DNA of 64,000 nucleotides from Trema orientale (GCA_002914845.1 JXTC01000155.1:297136-361135); one strand, 5' to 3'. Positions 1 through 11,901 are shown, numbered from the stretch's first letter. The notes: generated by a model from the sequence alone, not told the origin. Program-made: numbers and translations.

Positions 1-1200
1 GATCACAATTTTTCAAATATGTATAGAAGTCACACAGTCCAATTTTAGAATAATCCAAGATTTTCTAACAGTTTACCAAAATATCATTTTATTCACGATT
101 TTTCACAAAATAGTCATAATACAAAAATTTAAACTAAAGCACGTATAAAACTAGGTCATTGAACTCCTACCTTAATACAGTAGCTATACCAAGTTGAAGA
201 CACTCGAAGAAACTCTTGTTGGTCACTTGATTGTTTGAACGGTCGTCTTGGGATTCCGATAAGTCCACTTGAAAAAGTGACTTTTCCATCGGAGCATCAG
301 ATGGAAAAATAGAGATTACCACTGAATTCGGAGCACCCAAAAATGCTAGATTAGACATATAATTCGATAAATTTAGATTCAAGAATGAGACCTAGCTCCT
401 GGCACGCAAAACGAGGCAAATCCCTAGCCTCGCGTCGTGAAATTCGCGCCATTTCGAAACATAGTGATATTTTATATCAAAATTCATCTTTCAACTTCAC
501 TTAATCTAAATTCGAAGTCGAAATTCAGTTTCAAGGTCCCGAGCCTCAAACGGACTCAAAATTCCAAAAATACATAAATACCACTTTTTAGAAATATTTA
601 GAAAAATGCAATTTTTTTTTCAATTCAATAATTAACACGTCTCCGGATACCGTTTCGACACCTTAAAATCATATTTATTCTCGTCTCAATCTCTTCTTTA
701 ACATGGTATAATTTTTACGCCTAAATAATTATTTTCCGAAATAACTACAAAAATAACACAATTTAAATAGTAAAATATGGCAATAGTTATGTGATTCTCA
801 CCGGAACTGTTTTCAGCCGTGAAAGTGCCCGGAGTAAGTCGAAGGGGACATGTCGCTGCCTCACATGATGGAGGTGAGTGAGAACGGCGACTGAAGGCGG
901 GTGTTTGGCCGGAAAACATCAAATCTGGCGTTAATTTCGGATGAACCAAGCTCCCTCATCAGAGCTCGTATTGCGGCAGGGTTGGTCGGGATTCCTTCGT
1001 CGGTGGCTGGTGAACAGCGCGGGCCTTCATCTGGGCAGGAGACCAGCGATGTGGTAGCTCGGTTGGACGGCAGCAGCGTCGGTGAGTGTTGGGTTTTTAG
1101 GGGCTTCGAGGGAGAAGAGAGAAGAATAGGGGGATTTAAAAGAAATTTCAAAAACTATAGGGACAAGTGTCAGAAATTGGGCAAAAGAGCACTGTTTTGA
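1..1200. other. Unclassified repeat-like segment, no supported gene
   Basis: This stretch mixes AT-rich DNA with a GC-richer block at about 790-1120. Open frames exist on both strands of the GC-rich block, but neither resembles a known protein and they overlap each other. Read on the minus strand, the layout (pyrimidine-rich leader, GC-rich block, then a long AT-rich tail) recalls the non-coding end of a Ty3/gypsy-type LTR element. I see no matching second terminal repeat or target duplication, so this is only an impression. Confidence 0.2.
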
Positions 1201-2318
1201 ATAGTTTTTACTTAGACCCGGTTTGTGAAATTGCTTTTCAATTTTGGCCTTGAATAATTACATTTCAGCCCCACCTTTTAAATTTTCTTCACATTTTTAC
1301 CCGAATGAACATAGACTAGATTCCGTCCAAGTTCATTCAATAATTCAATTTTCAATTTTTGTTTTTGAAAAATTGGGTCAAAAGACCAATTTACCCTTAA
1401 AATTTTTAAGGGGTTTTACAGAACTAGTGAGGATGTGGGTGGAAGAGAAAAGATAGATAATTAAATTAAGGGACAATAAAGGAATTAATTATATAAATTA
1501 CAAAGAACAAATTTTTTACAGTTAATGCCCTTAAAGTATGTATTTGAGTTTTTGTTGAACAAATAAATGACATTTTTCTTTTTAATTTGGTGCATATTTT
1601 GTATGTCTAATGTATATTTAAATAAACTATAATTTATTAATGTAACCATAAATTTGGCCAACACATATGCTGCCAAGTGCTGGGCGCAGTGAGTAATTGT
1701 CACGTCAGGAAAATCTGTTAATAAATTAATATATAAAGATTATAAGTAATTGCCACGTCAGGAAAATCTGTTAAGTTATACACAATAAATAAGGGAAGGA
1801 CCAATTTTAAAACAAATACATAATATAAGGGGATGAATGCAACAAAAAGAGTTCAGGGTTAAAAATCTAAGAAACCCATAATTCGAGGGGGAGTGGCGGG
1901 GAGTTGGGGGGAGGGGGGATATAATTTGTCCTTGTTATTTTATGTAGGAATGACACATATCCAAATATCATTTTAATTTTCTAGTCAATAACATACTTTC
2001 AAATAAACTCATCCTACCCACGATGCCATGTGTACAGCCCGGAATGGCTAATTATTAAAAATTGCTTGTCCAAACTAGAGACCAATAGAAATTTTAGGGG
2101 GAAAAAAAACCAAAGAAACCTTTCGTGAGAGGAATACTGTAGAAGATTCTAGCAATTAAGTAATGATCTGCAATTTGCAGCTTCAATTCAAACGAAAATG
2201 TATTCTGAAACAAACATCTATCTGTTTTTAGGCACATGATCATCAGCAAGCTATTTTACAGTTCTCTGATGCGTGTGCCAATCCTGGTAAAATTACTGTA
2301 AATACTGTAATTAAAGAG
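1201..2318. other. AT-rich intergenic DNA
   Basis: No gene is recognised here. The only structure I see is a short direct repeat: a motif close to TAATTGCCACGTCAGGAAAA occurs at about 1692 and again at about 1747, each followed by TCTGTTAA, suggesting a small local duplication. Confidence 0.4.
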
Positions 2319-2499
2319 TAATGCTATGGGGCACCGTATAATGCTCAACACACATGATATGTCAGTTCGTTACTGGATAATTATAGTTACACTTCAAATA
2401 GAATTATGTGAGACCTAATTTATTAATAAGAATTGTTTAATAAAGAATTAATATGTCATTGTGGTACTGGATACCACTGGTACTCATAGCATTGTTCGC
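2319..2499. mobile_element. Small MITE, Mutator-like target duplication
   Basis: The ends carry an imperfect inverted repeat: AATGCTATGGGGCACC on the left and the reverse complement of AATGCTATGAGTACC on the right. The insert is flanked by a 10-bp near-perfect direct repeat, AATTAAAGAG at 2309-2318 and AATTAAAAAG at 2500-2509, which fits a 9-10 bp Mutator-type target duplication. It is too short to code for a transposase. The family assignment is inferred from the length of the flanking repeat only. Confidence 0.45.
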
Positions 2500-2660
2500 A
2501 ATTAAAAAGTTTGATTCCAATCATGCGCCAATCATGCGCTTGCAATGGCTCATTGAGGAAATATGTTTTTGGCACCTATAAGAAGAGGCACCACCCTGTA
2601 CATATGTACTGTAGTTATCACCAGACTGTCTGGTCAGATTGGAGAAAAACAATTATAATG

Positions 2661-2718
2661 ATATTTTTCATATATGTAAAATATTATTAATTTTTCATAT
2701 ATGTAAAATATTATTAAG
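2661..2718 (+). repeat. Two-copy tandem repeat, AT-rich
   Basis: A unit close to TTTTTCATATATGTAAAATA followed by TTATTAA occurs twice back to back. No gene or known element is attached to it. Confidence 0.55.
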
Positions 2719-3002
2719 AAAGAGGAAAAAAAATATGGCACCTTAAAATATATTAGTTATCATTACCACTCATATTTATTTGAAATATGAAATTATAAGT
2801 ACTTGACATATCACACAGATTAAAATATATACCAAATTTCATGACATATTTCAATTTTTCACAGCGTACATATGTGTATACTACTACAGATGGCTTATCT
2901 AGAGCTTTAGTGTACATTACTCAAAACATTACACACGCATATATTAGACGAGTAGTAATGATCATAGACACGATCACACTGTACTTGATGTTCCGTAAGC
3001 TC

Positions 3003-3809
3003 TCACTCGTTATAAGCAGTAGCATGTGGGATTGGCTCGAAGTCTTTCGCAAATGGCTTCTGATGACTGGCTTTATTCCCATGGTAAGCTGTGGAGTCAG
3101 CCCTAATTGGCTCAAAGTCGTCGTTGGGAGAGGTTTCTAGAGCTGATTCAGCATCATCATCAGGATAGGCTGTGGCATTTGGTGTAGGTTCAAAGTCCTC
3201 AGAGAAGGAACTTATTTTAGTTCCAAGACCACAATTTGTTTTTTCATTGGAATTTTTCGGTGTCGAATCCGAATCACGAACAATAAGCCCAAGAATTGCC
3301 TTTGGCATCGGCTCTTCTTTCATGATACTTCTCCAGTATTCTCCCGCTGGATCTTTTCTTGATTCGGTACTAGGAAACAGCTGCAACAAAACGGAGAGGA
3401 AAACTATACATATTAGGATAAAGTAATTGTACCATATATTTTTTTTGTTGTTGATAAAATTAGACTTTTTTTAGAGAACAAACATAGACTACATTTCCAC
3501 ACAGATTTATATATATATACATATGTATTGTGTATTTATTACAAATCATGCATATATAGTAGGAGTACTTACGTTTCACCGTGGCAACTAGTCATGCATG
3601 ATCTACTTGATTAATTAATTAACCGTTCGATCCATCTGGATTGTTCGGAGTAAACATTTGTTTCCCAATACAATATTTCTTGAATATGAAAATTTGGAAT
3701 CGGCCGTTTATTTTAAGCAATTAGTGATGAGGTAATAGGAGAGGTTGGGGAAGGAAAAACTTACCAGAAGTAGTGAAAGGAGAGTTAAAATAGCACAAGT
3801 AGATCTCAT
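3003..3809 (-). CDS. Organ-specific protein family (DUF2775), candidate peptide precursor 1
   Basis: This is a two-exon minus-strand gene. Exon 1 is 3809-3765 (15 codons, signal-peptide core MRSTCAILTLLSLLL) with donor GTAAGT. The intron ends in GTTGCAG, and exon 2 is 3380-3003. The product is 140 residues. The family hallmark RKDPAGEYWRSIMKEEPMP lies at residues 23-41, directly after a predicted 22-residue signal peptide. Three degenerate repeats follow: DFEPTPNATAY (77-87), DFEPIRADSTAY (103-114) and DFEPIPHATAY (128-138); the last ends two residues before the stop. Members of this family are secreted proteins with short tandem repeats. The start codon is chosen because it gives the signal exon and matches the exon plan of the related gene at 48.7-49.5 kb. 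Given three BURP genes nearby, I infer that each repeat presents a Tyr-ended core (NATAY, DSTAY, HATAY) to a BURP cyclase. A plain cell-wall protein is the alternative. Confidence 0.88.
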
Positions 3810-3893
3810 GATGTCTATAACTTTACAATTAATGTACGTTGGATACAGAAATCTATGGTTTTCTTTGTTTAAAAATGCATATGAAAACCTTTG

Positions 3894-3901
3894 TATTTAT
3901 A
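3894..3901 (-). promoter_or_regulatory. TATA box of precursor-1 gene
   Basis: On the minus strand the sequence reads CTATAAATAC, about 85 bases upstream of the start codon at 3809. Position and sequence fit a plant TATA box. No transcript evidence is available. Confidence 0.55.
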
Positions 3902-3909
3902 GATAAAAA

Positions 3910-5356
3910 TACGAATAATTACAAAAGTATCCCTTAAATTTAAATAAAATACTTAATTTATCTCTCTGTTTTTCATATATGAAAAAAATTTCAAATTAGA
4001 TTAATAAATTCGTACAAATTTTACCTATTGAGTCTAATTTAATCAAAATTAACATAAGAAAAGATAAAACTATTGTCATTATGAACTTGTAACCAAACAA
4101 ATACAATGAGTATTTGAAGTTTAAAAAAAAAATTTATGCCGTGTTTGAAAGTTGTTGCTCTTAGATTCCTAAGAGATTACAGTTTATTTTTTTGGTCTAG
4201 ATAATTGCCTTTTGTATATGTCAATAGGCAATTTAAAAGAATAAAGATGTTTTTATTTTCGTAAAGACAATGTTTTAGCACTTTCTCTCTCCCTCTCTAG
4301 AAGAACTTCCTTAGTATTTTTATTTTTCTTTTAATAATCCTTACTTTTGTGTGAAGGTTTTGTTTCCAAGGAGTTTGATTTAGTTTATTTATTTTTCTTG
4401 TGTGTTCGTATTTTCTCCTAAATAAATCTTTTATAATCTATATTCGTAAGAAAGTAAATGAAGATGCAGCACGGTTCACAAAATGTGAAGTCTATCAGAG
4501 TTGGTGCTATGTTTGAAGATGATAAATCTAGATCTTGTTGCGTATCTGAGATTTACTTTTCATGTAGTAGAAATTGATTTTAAGATTGTTATAAATATAG
4601 TAAACTCCTTTAATAGTATATGTGTAATAATACTGCTAGTAATATGAAATCTTTTTTACGAGAGAGCATGGTGGTGACTCTTATCATTTTATATAAGTAC
4701 TTTTATTTCGTAAATAAAACAGTCCATACACGTGCAATGATGGTGCTTTATATGCAGATTTTTTATTTTTTAAATGTGAAATTTCTAATTGTACTATTCA
4801 TATTGTAGTGAATACTTATTTTAAAACTAAATTTCATTACCTTTGAAGAAATGGAAGAGTAGAGATTTGTTAATCCAGTGGATATATATTTTTTGAAGGA
4901 AATAATTTCATTAAACTCTGATAAAAGTTATAGCAACAAATTAGATTACATAGAATCATGAAAATCAAGAAATCAATTTACAAACTTAAAAGACAAAAAA
5001 ACCTTCAAAGTTCTTGGAGCTATGCGATCCCCGTCAATGATCTTAGATAAAAACTCCATGCGGATGTACTAGAGCTCTTTAATGGTTTGTTTCTATTATT
5101 TACCATTCAAACTAGCTCTTTTCATCGATTCACTCTCTAGATCTGAATCATAAATGATATAAATCTTAATGATAATCACATCAATAAAACGAAAAATATT
5201 AATAAAAACCAAAATCATAATAGATGTAGATCCAGGAGGCACAAATCTAGATCCAGGTGGATATCTACCTTCACAAATAGAAGGATTATTTGAAAGTAAA
5301 GCAAAGATATGAAAAAAAAAAAGAGAATAACTCATACCGGATAAGAGGATATCCAC
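3910..5356. other. AT-rich intergenic DNA
   Basis: I see no gene in this stretch. The short open frames here have no recognisable motif. The stretch upstream of precursor-1 (about 3900-4140) is probably part of its promoter. Confidence 0.4.
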
Positions 5357-5359
5357 TAA

Positions 5360-5831
5360 TGGCATGTTTACTTTGCTATAATCATAATCGGAACAAATAA
5401 AAGGAGAAATGAATGGGAACAAAATAGAATAGTATGAGAATCATTATTTATTTTATGTTTTTTACTTAAAACTAATAGGAAAGAGAATCATGTTCATTAT
5501 AATACTATTAATTTGTTTACTTAACCTAGGAAAAGTAATGGGAATATATTATATTCATTAAACTGTCCTTTTTAATGTATGTACATTTTAAAGTAGATAG
5601 ATTTTTCGCGATAAAATTGTATTTTATAATTTTAATAATTAAAAAAGAAGAAATGCATGTTTACAGGTAATCATATTCCTTAGGGTATTGGTGGGGAAGC
5701 ATTCCTATTCTTTTCCACTAAATTTATGTGGGGTGCCCCACACGTTTCCTCATTTTTCATATTTTAATAAACATTTAAATGGGAATCATTACCTCATATA
5801 CTATTCTTATTATCCTTTAGTAAACATGCCA
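5360..5831. mobile_element. Tourist-like MITE (PIF/Harbinger type)
   Basis: The element has terminal inverted repeats TGGCATGTTTACT at the left and AGTAAACATGCCA at the right. It is flanked by TAA on both sides (5357-5359 and 5832-5834). A 3-bp TAA/TTA duplication with this kind of inverted repeat is the hallmark of Tourist/PIF-Harbinger non-autonomous elements. The length is 472 bp and it contains no transposase. It lies between precursor-1 and the copia element. Confidence 0.75.
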
Positions 5832-5834
5832 TAA

Positions 5835-6989
5835 ACTCTTTAAAGATAAAGAGAAAGAAGAGAAAGGAGAAGATAAAAACGTCAATCCAAAGTATAATTT
5901 TGTTATTCTTATTAAAACCAAAGAAATCAATTGAGAAATTTTCTAGTTGAAAATCTAACAATGATTATCACGTTTTTCTCCTTCATTTTCGCTTGTCATT
6001 TGCTTCATTTTAGTCGTGTATGGTACATAGGATATTCATGGAGAGTCCAATTATTGTACTATAGATCATGTCACTTTCAATTATATGTAACACGTAAAGG
6101 GTTAATCATACATTTATTTTTATAGTTTATTTAAATGATATCGTATTTACTCCTAACAAGATTGTACAAGTTGCATTAGCTTACGTAATTAATTGCATTG
6201 TTACAAAAACATAGAAACGTGAAATTAGATACGAATCTTATTCGAGATTATCCAATCTATTGATGTTAAAGTATTACCTAGCTGGAATGTTTAAAATGCT
6301 AGCGTAATAGATTATTCATCCTCATGTATATCCATCATACATGTTCACTTACTTGGATAATCGCTTGGCTAAAGATTCAAGTTTCAAATTTGATTAGTTA
6401 TTCTTAAATTTGTATATGTCAGTTTATAATTTGCTCAAACTAATAATTCCTTCTGCCTTTTGTGATTGAAGTTTTTCATATACTGAAGAGATGAAATTAA
6501 AGTGGTTTTATTCATTTATTATGTCATCGAGATCCTTTTCCTTTTTCTTTTTTTTTTTTTGACATATTTTATCGAGATCTTTTAGCATTGCCGTGAATGG
6601 TTTTTTTTTTTTTTTTTCATCTGAATTGAAGGATACGTGTGAAATCTAGAGGCTGCAAGTAGCATATACATTATGTTTTTGAAGTAAATTAAATACGGGT
6701 AGATTTATCCGACTTCTTCCCTAAAAAAAAAATGAAAAATATGGATTTTTTTTTGGAAGGGAAAATATGGACTTCCAAGATCTAGTAATTAGTTTCCTTT
6801 CAAAAAAAAATCTAGTAATTAGGATGCCTCCTGCTCTAAGTTTGGTACTTTATTCACAAATATATATAAATTGTAAATAAAAAAATATTAAACTCGGTAT
6901 AGCTAGAAATCTGTTGTTTATAATTTGTATGATTATGAGTTAACGATAGGCCTAAGTTCATCAACAATAGCAACTATTTTTCACAATTG
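5835..6989. other. AT-rich intergenic DNA with homopolymer runs
   Basis: No gene is recognised. There are long T runs near 6550 and 6600. Nothing else stands out before the 5-bp ACTCA target duplication of the copia element at 6990-6994. Confidence 0.4.
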
Positions 6990-6994
6990 ACTCA

Positions 6995-7172
6995 TATTAA
7001 CTCCAAGCCAGAGTAAAAAATAGTAAAACTCTCTTCTATCTTTCTATTCTCCTCTCAAGAAGTTTATATACAGGGCAAAAATAAATATCTAAAATGCCAG
7101 CTAAGGCCAGCTAACTACTAAACGGAAATGTAACTAATTGTAACTAACACTAAGTATATACAATATCTAATA
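6995..7172 (-). repeat. 3' LTR of the copia element
   Basis: This 178-bp repeat begins TATTAACTCC on the plus strand and ends CAATATCTAATA. It matches the copy at 11719-11896 almost exactly. Confidence 0.95.
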
Positions 7173-7179
7173 CTCCCCC

Positions 7180-10100
7180 TCAAGATGGACTGTAAATGTC
7201 ATGAACAGCCATCTTGGAAAGAAGAGGAAACAAGTGAGAAGAAGGCAAAGCCTTGGTGAAAATATCAGTGAGTTGATGATGAGAACGAATGGGTAGCAGC
7301 TTGATGAAGCCTTGAGCAATTTTGTCACGAACAAAATGACAATCAAGTTCAATATGCTTGGTCCGTTCGTGAAAAGTAGGGTTATTGGCAATGTGAATAG
7401 CTGCTTGATTATCACAAAAGAGGAGAGTCGGAGAAGAAACCACAAGTTGAAAATCAGAAAGCAGATTGTGAAGCCAAATAATTTCACTGGTAGTAGCAGC
7501 AAGTGCACGATACTCAACTTCAGCAGAGGAGCGAGAAATGGTAGATTGTTTCTTGGATTTCCAAGAAATGAGAGAATCACCAAGAAATATACAAAAACCA
7601 GTAACTGATTTTTGAGTGTCAAGACATGAACCCCAATCAGCATCAGAAAAGGCCTTCAGTTGTAAAGAGGAGGTAGAAGAAAAAAATAAGCCTTGACCAG
7701 GATGATTCTTGAGATAACGAAGGAGATGATGCACAGCTTTTAAGTGAGGTAACCGAGGACGAGCCAAGAATTGACTAAGTTTGTGGACAGCAAAAGTAAT
7801 ATCAGGTCGGGAGAGAGTCAAGTACAATAAACGACCAATTAAACGTCGGTAGATAGAAGCATCAGGAAGTAAATCACCATCAGCAGCGGTAAGCTTCAAC
7901 TTAGGATCCATAGGCACAGGAGTGGGCTGACAAGCAAGGTAACCAGTGTCCTTTAATAACTGAAGAGTATAATGCCACTGAGAAAGAGCAATACCTTTGG
8001 GAGAAGTTGCAATCTCAAGACCAAGAAAATACTTCAAAGGGCCTAAGTCCTTGAGTTTGAATTGACCACGAAGTGAGTCCTTGAGAGCATTGATGACTGA
8101 TAAATCGGGACCAGTGATGACAATGTCATCGACATAAACAAGTAGAGCAATAAAAGAAGAACCCGATCCTTTTGTGAACAAAGAATAATCAGACTTGGAT
8201 TGAGAAAAACCAAAGGAAGTAAGGGTTTGAGAAAATTTTGAATACCATTGCCTAGAAGCCTGTTTGAGTCCATAGATAGACTTATGAAGTCTGCAAACAA
8301 GTGGCTGCCCAAAATTAGAACGCTCCCCCTTACAACTAAGACCAAGAGGAAGATCCATATAAACTTCTTCAAACAAGTCACCATGAAGAAAAGCATTATT
8401 GACATCGAGCTGAGCAAGATGCCAATGCTGACTAGCAACGAGAGCCAAGAGCAGTTTGACAGTAACCAGCTTAGCTACAGGAGAGAAAGTCTCAAGAAAA
8501 TCTAAACCTTCTTGTTGAGTATAACCTTTAGCCACCAAATGGGCTTTATAACGGTCAATAGAGCCATCTGACCGATATTTAATTTTATAAATCCATTTGC
8601 ATCCAATGGAATGTTTGCCAGAAGGTAGGGGAACAACAGACCAGGTATTATTGGCAGCCATGGCATCAAATTCAGTTTGCATTGCCTCTCGCCAATGAGG
8701 AAATTTGACTGCCTGATGATAAAACTGTGGTTCAGATTGTGAGGAAATATTAAGAACAAGATGTCGATGAGTAGAAGAGAGGCAATCATAAGACAAGTAG
8801 TCAGTAAGAGGATAAGGGACAGAAGTGGCTGATAGAGGTTGCTGAGTTAAAAGGTTGCAATGAAAATCATTCAAATAAGAAGGAGGATGCGTAACTCGGG
8901 TAGATCGTCGAAGAGGAGGATCGGAAGGAGTGACTGCTGTCATACTATCATGAGAAGCGGATGAAACATCTGAGATAGGAAGAGGAGTAGGAACAGCAGG
9001 AATTTCAAGAGTAGGATTGGGAAGAACAAGATCTGGAAAAAGATCCACTAACTGATCTTGGGAAACCACAGTGTGAAATGGAAAATAGTCTTCATGAAAA
9101 ACGACATCCCAAGAAATAAAAAACTGCTTGGTTTCAATATCAAACAGCTTATATCCTTTCATGCCAGGTGGGTAACTAACAAAGACACACAACTTTGCCC
9201 TGAGTTGAAACTTAGTGCGATGTGCAGCTAATGTAGAAGCAAAAGCTAAGCAACCAAATACTCGAAATGAATCATATATCACAGGAGACTTGTACAAAAG
9301 TTCATATGGGGTCTTGTTATGCAGTAACATAGATGGTGTTCTATTAATGAGAAAGGTGGCAGTGAGAATACATTCAGACCAGAAAGTAAGTGGAACTCGA
9401 GAATGAAAATACAAGGCTCGAGCAACATTAAGTAAATGTTGATGCTTGCGTTCAACTACAGAGTTTTGTTCTGGCCTATCCACACAAGAGAATTGATGGA
9501 GTACCCCTTTCTCATTAAAGAACTCAGTAAAAGACAGTTCTCGAGCATTATCTAATCTGAAACTTTTGATAGAAACATTGAATTGAGTAGTAAACATATT
9601 GTAAAATCTAGGAATAATGGAAGCCACATCAGACTTATGCTGAAGTAAGAAAATCCAAGTGAATCGACTATAGTCATCAACAAGAGTCACAAAATACCGA
9701 TGACCAGAATGAGAAGTGACATGATAAGGGCCCCAAATATCACAATGCACTAAATCAAAGGGAGCAGAAGCCATATTATTGTGAGAAACAAAAGACAATC
9801 TTCTTTGCTTAGCTAATAGACAAATATAACATGGACCTGCTTTCCGTGCCTTAAGCACATCAAAATGTAACGTATCACGTAAAGAATCTAAGCATTTGAA
9901 AGATAAATGCCCAAGTCGATTGTGCCAAGTAACAGCAGACACTTTATTCACTCGCCCAGAATGAGCAAAATTGCAAATGATGTCAGGAGATGTAATATCT
10001 GTAGTATCCAGAATGTAGAGTTCGTTCTGCTTATCACCCTTGCCAATCACTTTCTGGCTGTGAACATCCTGAATGATGAAATAAGCAGGAAGAAAACTCA

Positions 10101-11595
10101 CTATAAGCTGTGATGACAATGTAAGGGCACTGACGGATAGCAGATTAAATGTGAACTGAGGAACATAGAGTACATCCTTGAGAATCAACAAGGAACTCAA
10201 TTTGACATCTCCACACATAGTTACTGGAATACTAGTATGATTAGGCAATGTAACAACTGAATTGGAAATTGGTTTCAATGAGATAAAAGCATTAGCATCA
10301 GCACAAATGTGTCTAGTAGCTCCCGAGTCTACTATCCAATACCTCGGAGAAGAAAACACAGCATTCAATGATACAGAAAAATAGATACCTGTTGGAAAAG
10401 AAGAACTGGAAGCCTCTGAATCACTCGCTGTTGTAACAGAACCACTAAGATGCGTGGAAAGCATGTTCATAAGATGCTGATATTGGTTGGTATCAAGGTT
10501 CTGCAGAAAATTTCCAATAGTAGGAGAAACATTTGAAGAAGTGACAGAGGAAGTAGACTGACTGGAAATCTGATTCACAGTAGCTGAATTGGCAGAAGAC
10601 TGAGAAGTATGCCTTTGACGCGTATGATATCCCGGTGGATAACTATGGAGCTTATAACAGCGATCAATGGTATGTCCATGAAATTGACAATGAGTACAAA
10701 AGGGCCTGTCTTTCCGCTGTCCTCTGAAACTTCTAAAGTTATTCTGTCCTCTGTGTGCACCGAGGTTAAGTTGCCCAGAATTTGAGTTGGAAGGTTTGGT
10801 TACATTAGTTTTAGCAGCAAAAGCCATAGTGGGTGCAGAATCTGAATTTGGAACCCCAACTTTTCTCTGGTGTTCATCTTGGGAGATTAGTGCAAAAACT
10901 TTGTTTATGGGAGGCATTGGATCCATTAACAATAATTGACCCCGGATTTGAGCAAAAGAATCATGGAGCCCCATAAGAAATGACATTATGTACTCCATTT
11001 GATAATAAGCATTCAATGCTTTAACCCCTCCACAGGTACACTTTCCACAAGAGCAAACCGGTCTATAATTGTTTAATTCTTCCCAAATGGTCTTCAATTT
11101 TGTAAAATAGACACTAACAGAATTCTGTGCCTGAGAAAGATTTATCAGTTCTCTGTGTAATTGAAAAATTCTTGGACCATTACATTGTTGAAAACGATCT
11201 TTCAGGTCAACCCAAATTTCTTCAGCCGAATCAGTGTAAATAACACTAGCAGAAATTTCTTTTGAAACAGAGTTTAAAATCCAAGAAATGACCATATTGT
11301 TATTCCGAGTCCAAGCATGAAGAAGATCAAGATCAGTACCTGTGGGTTTTGGAATCGAACCATCGATGAACCCTAGCTTGTTCTTGACGGAGAGAGCAAT
11401 CGACATAGCTTGGCTCCAAGAGGCATAGTTGTCTCCAGACAGAGGTTGCGAAACCATAATTAGACCAGGACTATCTGAATGATGAAGATAATATGGATTA
11501 GAAGGATCATCAATGGCGGAACGAGTTGCAGAGGTCATGGATTCTCGGGATTGAGCTGAAATAGAAGACACCATAGTTGAACAACGAAGAAACAC
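7180..11595 (-). CDS. Ty1/copia gag-pol polyprotein
   Basis: A 1471-codon reading frame carries the domains in the copia order: gag with a CX2CX4HX4C zinc knuckle near residue 300, aspartic protease with IVDSGATRH near 425, integrase core near 590-760, reverse transcriptase with LVYVDDIVITG near 1170, and RNase H near 1310-1450. The integrase-before-reverse-transcriptase order is diagnostic of Ty1/copia rather than Ty3/gypsy. It serves retrotransposition, not the host. The frame is uninterrupted. Confidence 0.93.
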   Translation of the reverse strand: MFLRCSTMVSSISAQSRESMTSATRSAIDDPSNPYYLHHSDSPGLIMVSQPLSGDNYASWSQAMSIALSVKNKLGFIDGSIPKPTGTDLDLLHAWTRNNNMVISWILNSVSKEISASVIYTDSAEEIWVDLKDRFQQCNGPRIFQLHRELINLSQAQNSVSVYFTKLKTIWEELNNYRPVCSCGKCTCGGVKALNAYYQMEYIMSFLMGLHDSFAQIRGQLLLMDPMPPINKVFALISQDEHQRKVGVPNSDSAPTMAFAAKTNVTKPSNSNSGQLNLGAHRGQNNFRSFRGQRKDRPFCTHCQFHGHTIDRCYKLHSYPPGYHTRQRHTSQSSANSATVNQISSQSTSSVTSSNVSPTIGNFLQNLDTNQYQHLMNMLSTHLSGSVTTASDSEASSSSFPTGIYFSVSLNAVFSSPRYWIVDSGATRHICADANAFISLKPISNSVVTLPNHTSIPVTMCGDVKLSSLLILKDVLYVPQFTFNLLSVSALTLSSQLIVSFLPAYFIIQDVHSQKVIGKGDKQNELYILDTTDITSPDIICNFAHSGRVNKVSAVTWHNRLGHLSFKCLDSLRDTLHFDVLKARKAGPCYICLLAKQRRLSFVSHNNMASAPFDLVHCDIWGPYHVTSHSGHRYFVTLVDDYSRFTWIFLLQHKSDVASIIPRFYNMFTTQFNVSIKSFRLDNARELSFTEFFNEKGVLHQFSCVDRPEQNSVVERKHQHLLNVARALYFHSRVPLTFWSECILTATFLINRTPSMLLHNKTPYELLYKSPVIYDSFRVFGCLAFASTLAAHRTKFQLRAKLCVFVSYPPGMKGYKLFDIETKQFFISWDVVFHEDYFPFHTVVSQDQLVDLFPDLVLPNPTLEIPAVPTPLPISDVSSASHDSMTAVTPSDPPLRRSTRVTHPPSYLNDFHCNLLTQQPLSATSVPYPLTDYLSYDCLSSTHRHLVLNISSQSEPQFYHQAVKFPHWREAMQTEFDAMAANNTWSVVPLPSGKHSIGCKWIYKIKYRSDGSIDRYKAHLVAKGYTQQEGLDFLETFSPVAKLVTVKLLLALVASQHWHLAQLDVNNAFLHGDLFEEVYMDLPLGLSCKGERSNFGQPLVCRLHKSIYGLKQASRQWYSKFSQTLTSFGFSQSKSDYSLFTKGSGSSFIALLVYVDDIVITGPDLSVINALKDSLRGQFKLKDLGPLKYFLGLEIATSPKGIALSQWHYTLQLLKDTGYLACQPTPVPMDPKLKLTAADGDLLPDASIYRRLIGRLLYLTLSRPDITFAVHKLSQFLARPRLPHLKAVHHLLRYLKNHPGQGLFFSSTSSLQLKAFSDADWGSCLDTQKSVTGFCIFLGDSLISWKSKKQSTISRSSAEVEYRALAATTSEIIWLHNLLSDFQLVVSSPTLLFCDNQAAIHIANNPTFHERTKHIELDCHFVRDKIAQGFIKLLPIRSHHQLTDIFTKALPSSHLFPLLSKMAVHDIYSPS

Positions 11596-11718
11596 TCAAT
11601 TGTGAAGAAAGAGAGTCAATCGAGGAATGAAGAACTGTTGAATGAAGCTTTGAGAAGGAACCGAGTCAAGCTTCAACAATGGAGGTAGCACCGATTTGAG
11701 CAACCTGCTCTGATACCA

Positions 11719-11896
11719 TATTAACTCCAAGCCAGAGTAAAAAATAGTAAAACTCTCTTCTATCTTTCTATTCTCCTCTCAAGAAGTTTATATACAGGGC
11801 AAAAATAAATATCTAAAATGCCAGCTAAGGCCAGCTAACAACTAAACGGAAATATAACTAATTGTAACTAACACTAAGTATATACAATATCTAATA
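11719..11896 (-). repeat. 5' LTR of the copia element
   Basis: This is the partner of the LTR at 6995-7172. On the minus strand it is the upstream LTR and is followed at once by the tRNA-Met primer-binding motif. Confidence 0.95.
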
Positions 11897-11901
11897 ACTC
11901 A

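Larger units (their letters stand above)
6995..11896 (-). mobile_element. Ty1/copia LTR retrotransposon, whole-looking and young
   Basis: Two 178-bp LTRs (6995-7172 and 11719-11896) are nearly identical; I count two differences by eye. A 5-bp ACTCA target duplication flanks the element (6990-6994 and 11897-11901). Inside the 5' LTR on the minus strand lies TGGTATCAGAGC, the usual initiator-Met tRNA primer site, and a G-rich polypurine tract abuts the 3' LTR at about 7173-7185. One long gag-pol frame fills the interior. The high LTR identity points to a recent insertion. The element looks whole. It ends about 1.27 kb upstream of the BURP-A start codon. Confidence 0.95.

Noticed and set aside
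901-1200. 99-codon plus-strand frame in a GC-richer block
   Set aside because: It overlaps an equally long minus-strand frame, has no recognisable motif, and lies in repeat-like DNA.
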